Shown piece by piece: positions 6,220 through 12,931 of a stretch of 16,449 bases of DNA. Origin of the DNA: JAPSGM01 sp036258735. Its GTDB lineage: Bacteria; Chloroflexota; Limnocylindria; QHBO01. The notes under the pieces are model-generated. The model did no database searches, had not been told where the DNA came from, and saw only the letters and a program-made list of their open reading frames with translations. How positions within the stretch are numbered: the stretch's first letter is position 1; the number at the start of each line of letters is the position of its first letter. The stretch spans positions 1-16,449 of the forward strand of contig DATADC010000022.1 of assembly GCA_036258735.1 (NCBI GenBank), read 5' to 3'. The translations under genes and the position numbers were made by a program.

Positions 6220-7239
6220 GTGCTAAGGTGGCCGGCTTTGGGACCGGTCACCGATGAGCCGATCACGCCCCACGATGGCCCGCAGGCCGCCCCCGGCGCG
6301 CACGACGAACGCGATCGGCTGCTCGCCGCGGGCGAGACGCTGCTCGTCACCTTCCTGTGGGCCACGTCATGGGTTCTGATCAAGGTCGGCCTCCAGGACC
6401 TCGACCTCGAGCCCGTCTCGTTCGCTGGTCTGCGCTACGCGCTGGCGGCCGCGGTCCTGGCACCGCTCGGCTGGCGCTCGATCCGTGCCGTCCGTTCGCG
6501 CGGTGATCCCGGCCTGGATGGCCGTCTGCTGCTGCGCGTGGCCCTGCTCGGCGCATTCCTGTACGCCCTCGCCCAGGGCGCCCAGTTCGCGGCGCTCGAG
6601 GTGCTGCCAGCGGCGACCGTCGGACTCGTGCTGGCCACGATACCCATCTGGGTCGGGACGGCCGCCTGGCTGCGTGGCGACGAGACGGCGAGCCGCTGGC
6701 AAGCGGCGGGCATCGCTGTGCTGGTGGCCGGGGCGGCGCTGTACTTCGGCGGCGTGGACCTCGGCACGGCGGGCTGGGTTGGGCTGGCGGCAGCGGTGCT
6801 GTGCGCCGGCTCGTCCACCATCGGCCAGCACCTGTCACGCGATCTCAACCGTGACGACCAGGCCCGTCTGGGCGGGGCGATCGGGCTCACCGCGTTGTCG
6901 ATGGCCATCGGCAGCGCCCTGCTGCTGGCGGCCGGCGTGTGGCTGGAAGGCTGGCCGGAGCTGGACCTCCGCGGCTGGGCGATCGTCGGGTGGCTGGCCG
7001 TCGTCAACACGGCCCTGGCGTTCAGCCTCTACAACCGCGCGCTCCGGGTCCTGACCGCGGTGGAGTCCAGCGTGATCGTGAACCTGATGCTCGTCATGGT
7101 GGCCGCCATGGCCTGGATCTTCCTAGGCGAGGCGCTCGACCCGCGCCAGATCGTCGGGCTGGCGCTGGCAACCGCGGGCGTGCTGATCGTCCAGGTGGCG
7201 CCGCGCTGGCGGTCGCTGCGTCGCCCGAGCCGGACGTGA
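6220..7239 (+). CDS. EamA/DMT-superfamily transporter
   Basis: An integral membrane protein of up to 339 residues with two EamA repeats and about ten hydrophobic segments. The first repeat opens with TFLWATSWVLIKVGLQDLD and SFAGLRYALAAAVLAPLGW. The second ends with NTALAFSLYNRALRVLTAVE, VMVAAMAWIFLGEAL and GLALATAGVLIVQV, typical of the family. Members export or import small metabolites, and the substrate cannot be read from sequence. The N-terminus is uncertain: GTG 6220 gives the longest form, while TTG 6238 lies after AAGG (6225-6228) and a TAAGGT -10-like hexamer (6224-6229). The gene converges on the phn operon with only 3 bases between stop codons and no terminator. Confidence 0.85.
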   Translation: MLRWPALGPVTDEPITPHDGPQAAPGAHDERDRLLAAGETLLVTFLWATSWVLIKVGLQDLDLEPVSFAGLRYALAAAVLAPLGWRSIRAVRSRGDPGLDGRLLLRVALLGAFLYALAQGAQFAALEVLPAATVGLVLATIPIWVGTAAWLRGDETASRWQAAGIAVLVAGAALYFGGVDLGTAGWVGLAAAVLCAGSSTIGQHLSRDLNRDDQARLGGAIGLTALSMAIGSALLLAAGVWLEGWPELDLRGWAIVGWLAVVNTALAFSLYNRALRVLTAVESSVIVNLMLVMVAAMAWIFLGEALDPRQIVGLALATAGVLIVQVAPRWRSLRRPSRT

Positions 7240-7242
7240 TGG

Positions 7243-8115
7243 TCAGGCCGCGCGAACCTCGGCCAGCTCCGGCTGCTCCACCACCTCGCCGGTGACGCGC
7301 GCGCCCGTGCCCTCGATGATCCGCCGGCGCAGCCACCCCGATACCGTGTCGACGGCGATCGTGGCGCCGACCACGACCAGGATGGCCGTGCCGGCCAGCG
7401 CGTAGCGCTGGAACGCGATCGTCTGCTGCAGCTGGAACCCGATGCCGCCGGCTCCGACAACCCCCAGCACCGCCGCTGCGCGGATGTTGATCTCGAAGCG
7501 ATACAGCCAGAAGGCGATGATCTCGGGCAGCACCTGCGGCAGGACGCCCCAGCGCTGGATCTGAAGCGTCCGGCCGCCCGCCGCGCGGGCTGCCTCCACC
7601 GGTCCGGGATCGATGCCCTCGATCACCTCGGCGGAGAGCTTTCCCAGTGTGCCGACCGAGTGCAGGCCAACCGCCAGCGCGCCGGCTACGGGCCCGAGGC
7701 CGGCGATCGGAATGAAGATCGCGATGGCCAGCACGATCTCAGGGAAGGCGCGAATGGCGTTGAGCAGCTGCCGGACGACGGTCGAGACGAGGCCGCTCGA
7801 GACGTTCTTTGCGCCGAAGAACCCCAGCGGCAGCGACAGGGCGGCACCGATCACGGTCCCGACCCAGGCGATCTGCAGCGACTCGAGCATGCCTTCGAGC
7901 GCGTCGTCGAGGTACGTCCAGTCCGGACCCCTCTCGAGGAACATCTCGTAGAAGAGCCGGCTCACGCCGCCGGGCAGCTCCAGGATCTCGGCCGGATCGA
8001 TGTCGAGCGTCAGCGCCGCCCACAGCACCAGCAGCGACGCCGCGACGAGGCCCACGTTCCGCGGGGCTCGGCTGGGCGGTTGGGGCCTGACACCGGCCGG
8101 GCGCGCGTCGGTCAC
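7243..8115 (-). CDS. phnE: Phosphonate-type ABC importer permease PhnE (second copy)
   Basis: A 290-residue membrane protein, one of two paired permeases. After a cytoplasmic N-terminus and a first hydrophobic segment (VGLVAASLLVLWAALTL), the core has several membrane helices and the cytoplasmic EAA loop that contacts the ATPase: GPVEAARAAGGRTLQIQRWG then VLPQVLPEIIAF. The following FEINIRAAAVLGVVGAGGIG is a hallmark of PhnE proteins. Its ATG overlaps the stop of the first phnE by 4 bases, indicating coupled translation and a heterodimeric pore. It is the last gene of the operon, ending 3 bases from the converging DMT gene. Substrate could be phosphonate, phosphite or another phosphorus oxyanion. 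Confidence 0.9.
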   Translation of the reverse strand: MTDARPAGVRPQPPSRAPRNVGLVAASLLVLWAALTLDIDPAEILELPGGVSRLFYEMFLERGPDWTYLDDALEGMLESLQIAWVGTVIGAALSLPLGFFGAKNVSSGLVSTVVRQLLNAIRAFPEIVLAIAIFIPIAGLGPVAGALAVGLHSVGTLGKLSAEVIEGIDPGPVEAARAAGGRTLQIQRWGVLPQVLPEIIAFWLYRFEINIRAAAVLGVVGAGGIGFQLQQTIAFQRYALAGTAILVVVGATIAVDTVSGWLRRRIIEGTGARVTGEVVEQPELAEVRAA

Positions 8116-8921
8116 ACCAGCCTCCGCCGCAGCCAGATGGAGAGCAGCTCGATGGCAAAGACGAACAGGAACAGCTCGACCACGATGACCGAGACGTTGC
8201 TCCAGTTGAAGAAGCGGTACTGGGTGAAGAGCTGGTTGCCGATGCCGCCCGCGCCCACGATGCCGATCACCGCTGAGGCCCGGATGTTCAGCTCGAAGGT
8301 GTACAGCGAGTAGGCCACGTAGTTGGGCAGCACCTGCGGGAGCACCGCCCAGCGCACGGTCTGGCTCCGGTTCGCGCCGCCGGCGCGTGCCGCCTCGATG
8401 GGACCGGTGTCCACGCCGTCGACCGTCTCCGACAGCAGCTTGGCGACGACGCCGACGTTGAACATGACCAGCGCGGCGACGCCTGCCAGGGGACCGATGC
8501 TCACCGCGGCCACGAACACCAGCGCGTACAGGAAGTCGGGCATGGCGCGCACGACGCTCAGCAGGCTGCGGTCGACCAGGAAGGTCGCCAGGTTGGGCGA
8601 CGTCACGCGCGACGCCAGGAACGCCACCGGCAGGGCGACCGCGCAGCCGATTACGGCGGCCACCACCGCGATCTGGAAGGTCTCCAGCATCGGCTCGACG
8701 GTCCGTGGCAGGAAGTTCCAGTTGGGCGTCAGCAGCTCCCCCAGGATGCCGGCGCCGCGGGTGAAGTCCTCGATCAGCGCGCCGATGTCCAGGCCGATGC
8801 CGAACTCCTCGCTCAGCGAGGCCCAGCTGATGGCGACGAACAGGACGAGGCCGATCGGGACCGCGAGCGAGGGGCGTGGCTTGGCCGGCCGGACGCTGCG
8901 CGTCGCGGCTGGCAGGCTCAT
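8112..8921 (-). CDS. phnE: Phosphonate-type ABC importer permease PhnE (first copy)
   Basis: A 269-residue paralogue of the downstream permease. It has an N-terminal helix (VPIGLVLFVAISWASL), a long extracytoplasmic stretch, then core helices with the EAA loop GPIEAARAGGANRSQTVRWA and VLPQVLPNYVAY. FELNIRASAVIGIVGAGGIG matches the same hallmark as in the second copy. It probably forms one half of the membrane channel. The ATG at 8921 overlaps the phnC stop by 4 bases, and its own stop overlaps the next phnE start. The two copies are clearly diverged rather than a recent duplication. Confidence 0.9.
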   Translation of the reverse strand: MSLPAATRSVRPAKPRPSLAVPIGLVLFVAISWASLSEEFGIGLDIGALIEDFTRGAGILGELLTPNWNFLPRTVEPMLETFQIAVVAAVIGCAVALPVAFLASRVTSPNLATFLVDRSLLSVVRAMPDFLYALVFVAAVSIGPLAGVAALVMFNVGVVAKLLSETVDGVDTGPIEAARAGGANRSQTVRWAVLPQVLPNYVAYSLYTFELNIRASAVIGIVGAGGIGNQLFTQYRFFNWSNVSVIVVELFLFVFAIELLSIWLRRRLV

Positions 8922-9703
8922 ATGGCGACCGTGGCGGCCGCCTGGCCCATGACGTCGTCCGCGGTCAGCGAGCGGCCGTAGATATCGCGGAAGACGTTCT
9001 CGTCGGCCTGGGCCGCGGTCCCGTCGTAGACGAGCTCGCCGGCCCGAAGGCCGATGATCCGCTCACCGTAGACCTTGGCCAGGTCGAGGAAATGAAGGTT
9101 GACGACCGTGGTGATGCCCAGCTCGCGATTGATGCGCTGCAGGTCGCGCATCACGACGTGGCTGGTCGGCGGATCGAGGCTGGCGACGGGCTCGTCGGCC
9201 AGCAGGATCTTCGGCTGCTGGGCCAGCGCGCGGGCGATGCCGACGCGCTGCTGTTGCCCGCCCGAGAGGTTCGAGGCGCGGACGTAGGCCTTCTCAACGA
9301 TGTTGACGCGCTCGAGGGCCCGCATCGCGATCTCGACGTCAGCGGGCCGATACCACCCCACCAGGGAGCGCAGCGTCCCGGTGCTGTGCAGGCGTCCCAT
9401 CAGGACGTTGTTGAGCACGGTGGTGCGCTTCACCAGGTTGAACGTCTGGAAGATCATGCCGATCCGCGAGCGCAGCTGCCGCAGCTGACGAGGGCTCGCC
9501 CGACGGACGCTAACCCCGTCGATCGTCACGTCGCCGCCGGTCAGCGGCACCAGGCCATTGATGGCCCGGATCAGGGTCGACTTGCCGGCCCCGGACAGGC
9601 CCACCACGACCATCATCTGCCCATCGGGGATCTCGAGGGTGAGGTCGTGCAGCGCCCGGACGCCGCCGGGGTATGTGACCGACGCGTTCTCGAATCGGAT
9701 CAT
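8918..9703 (-). CDS. phnC: Phosphonate-type ABC importer ATPase PhnC
   Basis: A 261-residue cytoplasmic ATPase powering the PhnDCEE importer. Walker A GLSGAGKST (35-43), Q-loop Gln86 in MIFQTFNL, signature LSGGQ (146-150), Walker B ILLADE (166-171) and switch His204 in NLHFLDLAK are all intact. The Q-loop region FNLVKRTTVLNNVLMGRL and the GWYR element are typical of PhnC. The start is placed at ATG 9703, matching the family N-terminus (MIRFENASVTYPGG). An upstream ATG at 9733 would add ten residues but lies in the loop of a strong hairpin. The stop overlaps the first phnE by 4 bases. Confidence 0.92.
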   Translation of the reverse strand: MIRFENASVTYPGGVRALHDLTLEIPDGQMMVVVGLSGAGKSTLIRAINGLVPLTGGDVTIDGVSVRRASPRQLRQLRSRIGMIFQTFNLVKRTTVLNNVLMGRLHSTGTLRSLVGWYRPADVEIAMRALERVNIVEKAYVRASNLSGGQQQRVGIARALAQQPKILLADEPVASLDPPTSHVVMRDLQRINRELGITTVVNLHFLDLAKVYGERIIGLRAGELVYDGTAAQADENVFRDIYGRSLTADDVMGQAAATVAI

Positions 9704-9719
9704 CGGCCAAGACCAGCGA

Positions 9720-9747
9720 GAGGGGCGAGCCATGCGGCCCGCCCCTC
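9720..9747 (-). terminator. 12-bp hairpin between phnD and phnC (attenuator or mRNA stabiliser)
   Basis: Positions 9720-9731 and 9736-9747 form a 12-bp stem with a 4-base loop. In the minus-strand transcript every pair is Watson-Crick except one G-U. It lies 11 bases after the phnD stop and 16 bases before the phnC ATG. There is no T-tract after it, so it is more likely a partial terminator or 3' stabiliser of the phnD message than a full stop. This placement is known from other binding-protein-dependent transport operons, where it lets the binding protein be made in excess. Confidence 0.7.
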
Positions 9748-9758
9748 GGTGCGCGTCG

Positions 9759-10787
9759 TCAGCCTTCGAAGCCCAGCTGTTCGACCGCCTGGCGAACGAT
9801 CTCCAGCCCCTCGAGGTTCGGCTCGGTGAAGGCCGTGATCTGGTAGATGTTGTCCAGCACCTCGGCCCCCTCGGGGGTCTCTGCGTAGTCCATCAGCGCC
9901 TGCGTGATGTCCTCCTGGAGGTCATCGGGCAGGTCGCCGGCAACGGCGATGCCGTCGTTGGGGATCTCGGGCCCGTAGGCGAACACGACCACCTCGTTGG
10001 CGACGTCGCACTCGGTGATCGGCTGGGCGATGGTGCGCGCATCGTCGAAGCTGACCCCGATCTCGGCGTCGCCCTCGCAGACGGCGATGACCGATCCCTC
10101 GTGCGTCCCGGCGAAGCTCTGCTCGATGTCGGCTTCAGGGTCGATCCCGGCTGTGAGCATGACCGTGGCGGGGAAGATGAAGCCGGACGACGAGGCCTGC
10201 TCCACGAACGAGACCGTGATCCCCGGCTCCACGTTGCTGAGGGCCTCGAGGCCGATGGGGCCTTCGGGAGTCTCCTCGTTCTCGCGCGCGGTGCCATTGC
10301 AGTTGAGGAAGGTCACTTCCTCGTCGTCGATGACCCGCGTGTTCTCCTCCGGCGGCGAGATGGTGCAGTACGTGTCCGGGTCGTTGGTGAAGAACTGGGT
10401 GTGGTAGGTCCCGCTGCCGAAGCGCTCCGACTGCAGGATGATCTCAGCGCCGGCGCGGTCCACCGCCTGAAGCAGCCCGTACGGCGGCAGGGCGCCGATG
10501 TGGGCCTGTCCGGTCTCCAGGGCGGTCACCAGGCCGGTGTAGTCGTTCGTGACGGTGCCCGTCACCGTGATCCCCAACTGGTCGGTGAGGTAATCGGCCA
10601 GCGGCTCGATGTCCTCGACCAGCTGCCCGGCCTCCGTGGACGGCACGAAGCCGATGACCAGCTCATCGGGGACCTCGGCGGTAGCGGCCTGCGAGGCGGC
10701 GGTGCTGGCCGTCTGCGCGCCCGTCCCGCAGGCCGACATCCCGAGCGCCAGCGCGGCCAGCACGGCGAGTGGTCGAAAATGCTTCAT
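9759..10787 (-). CDS. phnD: Phosphonate-type substrate-binding lipoprotein PhnD
   Basis: A 342-residue periplasmic-binding-protein-like receptor delivering substrate to the PhnCEE transporter. The N-terminus is a lipoprotein signal peptide, KHFRPLAVLAALALGMSAC, with acylated Cys at residue 20. The mature domain begins VPDELVIGFVPSTEAGQLVE, and GLVTALETGQAHIGALPPYG is the PhnD-type ligand-site region. Four further cysteines (TYC, FLNC, AVC, TEC) suggest two disulfides outside the membrane. ATG 10787 is chosen because GGAGGAG lies 5 bases upstream and the signal peptide begins there; the open frame continuing upstream runs through a tRNA and is not coding. First gene of the operon. The ligand is not determined: no C-P lyase, phosphite dehydrogenase or other phosphonate enzymes are nearby. 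Confidence 0.9.
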   Translation of the reverse strand: MKHFRPLAVLAALALGMSACGTGAQTASTAASQAATAEVPDELVIGFVPSTEAGQLVEDIEPLADYLTDQLGITVTGTVTNDYTGLVTALETGQAHIGALPPYGLLQAVDRAGAEIILQSERFGSGTYHTQFFTNDPDTYCTISPPEENTRVIDDEEVTFLNCNGTARENEETPEGPIGLEALSNVEPGITVSFVEQASSSGFIFPATVMLTAGIDPEADIEQSFAGTHEGSVIAVCEGDAEIGVSFDDARTIAQPITECDVANEVVVFAYGPEIPNDGIAVAGDLPDDLQEDITQALMDYAETPEGAEVLDNIYQITAFTEPNLEGLEIVRQAVEQLGFEG

Positions 10788-10950
10788 CTGACTCCTCCAT
10801 GGCGGCGCTCCCCCAACGCCGACTGCGTTGTTGTCAGACCGGTCGCCGCGCGTCTCGAGGTGGTCGGATAGTGCGGCCTCGCGGGGATGCGTGCGGACCG
10901 GAACGGACCCGATGATAGCGGCCCGCCAAAGACGAGGGCCCGCGCTGAGG
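10788..10950 (-). promoter_or_regulatory. phnD upstream region with TATCAT -10 candidate and leader hairpin
   Basis: This spacer between tRNA-Arg and phnD holds no gene. A -10-like TATCAT occurs on the minus strand at 10917-10912 without a convincing -35. It would give a leader of about 120 bases. Within the leader CAACGC (10814-10819) and GCGTTG (10825-10830) form a 6-bp stem with a 5-base loop, shortly before the GGAGGAG ribosome-binding site. I could not recognise a Pho box or a riboswitch. Confidence 0.35.
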
Positions 10951-11026
10951 TGGCGCGCCGGACAGGATTCGAACCTGCGACCTTCGGCTCCGGAGGCCGA
11001 CGCTCTATCCACTGAGCTACCGGCGC
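10951..11026 (-). tRNA. tRNA-Arg, anticodon CCG
   Basis: A complete 76-base cloverleaf on the minus strand. The acceptor stem GCGCCGG pairs with CCGGCGC, with discriminator G and an encoded CCA end (10951-10953). The D arm is GCTC-AGTGGATA-GAGC, the anticodon arm TCGGC-CTCCGGA-GCCGA with anticodon CCG at 10991-10993, and the T arm GCAGG-TTCGAAT-CCTGT. It reads CGG, a frequent Arg codon in this GC-rich genome. A TAGACT hexamer at 11048-11043 could be its -10 element. Confidence 0.95.
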
Positions 11027-11042
11027 GCGGCCGGGAGCGCCC

Positions 11043-11048
11043 AGTCTA
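11043..11048 (-). promoter_or_regulatory. TAGACT -10 candidate for tRNA-Arg
   Basis: TAGACT on the minus strand ends 16 bases before the mature tRNA 5' end, leaving a short 5' leader for RNase P. No good -35 hexamer is seen. It abuts the stem of the hairpin ending the upstream gene. Confidence 0.35.
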
Positions 11049-11070
11049 GCAACCGACCCTAGCGGTTGCT
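11048..11070 (-). terminator. 8-bp hairpin enclosing the stop codon of the zinc-finger gene
   Basis: AGCAACCG (11048-11055) and CGGTTGCT (11063-11070) form a perfect 8-bp stem. The 7-base loop contains the TAG stop of the upstream gene (11059-11061). There is no T-tract, so termination would be of the non-canonical kind common in GC-rich bacteria; alternatively it could insulate the tRNA promoter. Confidence 0.45.
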
Positions 11071-11706
11071 CCCGCGCAGGCTGGCGGTCAGCTCGTTATC
11101 GGATGGGTCGTAGACCGCGCACTGCACCGAGTGATCGCCCTCGTCCCAGCCGTCCTCGGTAGGCTGGAACCACAGGATCTCGAGCGCCGATTCTTGGTAG
11201 CTGGTGCCGACGTAGTCGGAGAACGCCGGCAGGCAGTTCTCGTCCAGCCACGCCTCGAAGGCCGCGTCCGACGGGTAGTCGCCTTCGGGAAGGTCGCCGA
11301 CGAACATCATCTCGTACTGGTGCGGCTCCGAGCACGGGCGAGCCGTGACGTCGTCCACCTCTTCCGCCGTGTCGTCCTGGACGTCGAAGCAGTCGCCCAC
11401 CTGGAGGTCGGTGACGGCCAAGTCGCCTGAGCGCGTGATCTCGCCACCGTCATCGCGCTGGGCGTTGAACAGCAGGCCACCCAGCCCGATGACTGCGATC
11501 GGGATGACCCACCAGAAGCGCGCGAGGATGCCGAGCAGGTTTCTACGCGTGCTGCCGGCCGGCTGGCCGGCGGCCGCAGCCGGCGTTCCCGGTGTCGCCG
11601 CGTCATCCGACGCCGGACGCTCGCCACGCGCCAGGCCGCAGGACTGGCACGCCGGAAATGCGTCGTCGTTGGCTTCGAAGCAACGGAGGCACACCCATCG
11701 GGCCAA
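11059..11706 (-). CDS. RanBP2-type zinc finger, membrane segment and Septum_form-like domain protein
   Basis: A 215-residue three-part protein. Residues 4-24 fit the RanBP2-type zinc finger spacing W-x-C-x2-C-x3-N-x6-C-x2-C (Cys 6, 9, 20, 23). A Pro/Ala-rich linker follows, then one membrane helix (about 65-82, WWVIPIAVIGLGGLLF). Outside is a domain resembling the actinobacterial septum-formation family: LQVGDCFDV, the CSEPHQYEMMF core, DENCLPAF, then HSVQCAVYDP. Its four Cys (106, 125, 158, 196) could pair as two disulfides. The start is taken as TTG 11706 with GAGGG 9 bases upstream, just before the zinc finger. The frame extends to 11856, but the extra sequence looks non-coding and overlaps the sigma-54-like element. 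The zinc finger would be cytoplasmic and the C-terminal domain outside. Function is inferred only. Confidence 0.8.
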   Translation of the reverse strand: MARWVCLRCFEANDDAFPACQSCGLARGERPASDDAATPGTPAAAAGQPAGSTRRNLLGILARFWWVIPIAVIGLGGLLFNAQRDDGGEITRSGDLAVTDLQVGDCFDVQDDTAEEVDDVTARPCSEPHQYEMMFVGDLPEGDYPSDAAFEAWLDENCLPAFSDYVGTSYQESALEILWFQPTEDGWDEGDHSVQCAVYDPSDNELTASLRGSNR

Positions 11707-11812
11707 GGTATCGATCCCTCGTGGAGCTTGAGGCCGGCGCAACCCGAGCCGGCATGCGAGCGCGCAGCCTAGCGTACGCGCGCCGTCACTCGGAACGGGA
11801 CCTTTGGGCCGC

Positions 11813-11828
11813 TGGCACGCCGCCTGCA
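11813..11828 (+). promoter_or_regulatory. Sigma-54-like -24/-12 promoter element (candidate)
   Basis: TGGCACG (11813-11819), four bases, then CTGCA (11824-11828). The -24 half is an exact consensus match, the -12 half differs at one base from TTGCA, and GG and GC are exactly 10 bases apart. A start about 12 bases downstream would leave a ~29-base leader carrying the ribosome-binding site of the small peptide gene. Whether this genome encodes sigma-54 cannot be seen here. Confidence 0.4.
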
Positions 11829-11867
11829 TCGGCCACTGGCGTCCGCACAACCGCATAGGAGGACGCC

Positions 11868-11942
11868 ATGTACTGGGGTGGAGGGATCATCGGACTGATC
11901 CTGCTGATCCTGCTGATCTTGCTGCTGACAGGGAACTTGTAG
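11868..11942 (+). CDS. 24-residue hydrophobic membrane peptide
   Basis: A short frame, ATG 11868 to TAG 11940-11942. The peptide opens MYWGGG, continues with a Leu/Ile-only helix of about 14 residues (IIGLILLILLILLL) and ends TGNL, so it is essentially one membrane span with a Tyr-Trp-Gly cap. AGGAGGA at 11857-11863 lies 4 bases before the ATG, one of the strongest ribosome-binding sites in the window. A sigma-54-like element stands upstream and an 11-bp hairpin downstream, so it looks like a complete monocistronic unit. No known family is assigned; single-span peptides of this size often modulate larger membrane proteins. It is divergent from the zinc-finger gene. Confidence 0.7.
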   Translation: MYWGGGIIGLILLILLILLLTGNL

Positions 11943-11983
11943 GCAGCTCGGTTTCGGGGGCAAGATTCAGGCGCGACATAGGA

Positions 11984-12009
11984 GAAGGCCCCTCCGAGGA
12001 GGGGCCTTC
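11984..12009 (+). terminator. 11-bp hairpin terminator after the small peptide gene
   Basis: GAAGGCCCCTC (11984-11994) pairs perfectly with GAGGGGCCTTC (11999-12009) around a CGAG loop. It begins 41 bases after the peptide stop. No T-run follows, but the perfect GC-rich stem with A-T base pairs at its foot is terminator-like in either direction. Confidence 0.7.
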
Positions 12010-12232
12010 CGTTGCTGCCGGATTCGCTAACCACAGGGGCATCTTTCACGCGCGGTTTCCCGCACTACCCTTACCCAAACCTACCCATGACCCTGCAATC
12101 AGTGGTGAATCGCTGTGCGAACAGCGAACACATCATATCGGGACGCCGGCCCGGCGGTCAACGGTCCGGGACTAAGATTCCTTTACATTTCAGAGCGGTA
12201 AGAATGGCTCATCGTCGGCCAGGACCACGGTC
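12010..12232 (+). other. AT-richer, foldable spacer between converging genes; possible structured RNA
   Basis: No convincing gene is seen in this 223-base stretch, which is noticeably less GC-rich than its surroundings (for example CTTTACATTTCAGAGCGG). It contains a 7-bp stem, TCGCTGT (12110-12116) with ACAGCGA (12121-12127), closed by a GCGA tetraloop of the GNRA type. A second fold follows with GCCG (12145-12148) pairing CGGC (12152-12155), flanked by GAC/GTC. AGGACC and GGTCCT (12221-12234) form a short palindrome over the stop of the cyclophilin gene. Strand is uncertain; plus is listed for convenience. Confidence 0.35.
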
Positions 12233-12931
12233 CTACTGCGGCGATGGCGTAGCCCGGCCCTCGATCCGGACGGTCTCGATGACGACCGGGTCCAGCGGCA
12301 CGTCACGCACGTTGGTGGGCACGCTGCCGATGGCGTCCACCACCTCGGTCCCCGACGCCACGCGGCCCAGGATCGAGTAGTACGGCTGCATCTGCTCCGG
12401 GGCGTCGGCCAGCATCACGAAGAACTGGCTGCCATTGCTGTCGGTCGGCCCGGTGATCTCGCCGGTGAACTCGTCAAAGTCGATGGCGTTGGCCATGGCG
12501 ACGGTGTACCGCGTGTAGCGCGTGTCTTCGGGCGGGAACTCCACCTCGAAGCGGTATCCCGGCGAGCCTGAGCCGAGCCCTTGGAAGTCCTCGTGCCGAC
12601 CGCGAGTCTGCGGGTCGCCGGCCTGGGCCACGAAGCCAGGCACCACCCGGTGGAAGGTGATCCCGTCATAGAAGCCGCAGGCGGCCAGCGCCACGAAGTT
12701 GGCGACCGCCATCGGCGCGCCGTCCGCGTTCAGCTCGATCGCGAACTCGCCCTTGTTGGTCACGACCACCGCCCGGCTGGCGCCGCCCAGCACGCCCTCC
12801 GCCTGATCCGCCGTGGGGGCCGATGTGGGGCAGGTGGGACGTGGCGTCGGCGTCGGTCCCCCGATACCGCAGGCGCCGAGCGCAACTGCCAGCCCCACGT
12901 ACCCAAGCGCGCGGACGCCCGGCGGCCTCAT
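12233..12931 (-). CDS. Cyclophilin-type peptidyl-prolyl isomerase lipoprotein
   Basis: A 232-residue extracytoplasmic folding catalyst that isomerises Xaa-Pro bonds. The signal peptide ends in LGAC with lipid-modified Cys21, followed by a Pro/Thr linker. The cyclophilin domain starts near residue 53 (AVVVTNKGEFAIEL). FHRVVPGF contains the catalytic Arg95, VAQAGDPQ follows with Gln103, and NGSQFFVML (166-174) and YYSILGRVASG complete the active-site face. Compared with the shortest bacterial cyclophilins it has an insert around YRFEVEFPPEDTRYTRYTVA. The ATG overlaps the DUF885 stop by 4 bases (ATGA), so it is translated with that gene. A short palindrome overlaps its stop codon. Confidence 0.9.
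   Translation of the reverse strand: MRPPGVRALGYVGLAVALGACGIGGPTPTPRPTCPTSAPTADQAEGVLGGASRAVVVTNKGEFAIELNADGAPMAVANFVALAACGFYDGITFHRVVPGFVAQAGDPQTRGRHEDFQGLGSGSPGYRFEVEFPPEDTRYTRYTVAMANAIDFDEFTGEITGPTDSNGSQFFVMLADAPEQMQPYYSILGRVASGTEVVDAIGSVPTNVRDVPLDPVVIETVRIEGRATPSPQ

Noticed and set aside
10788..11012. 75-residue N-terminal extension of PhnD
   Set aside because: It runs through tRNA-Arg, and the lipoprotein signal peptide with good RBS begins at 10787.
10951..11026. tRNA-Arg as an integration site of a mobile element
   Set aside because: No integrase, no repeated tRNA 3' end and ordinary chromosomal genes on both sides.
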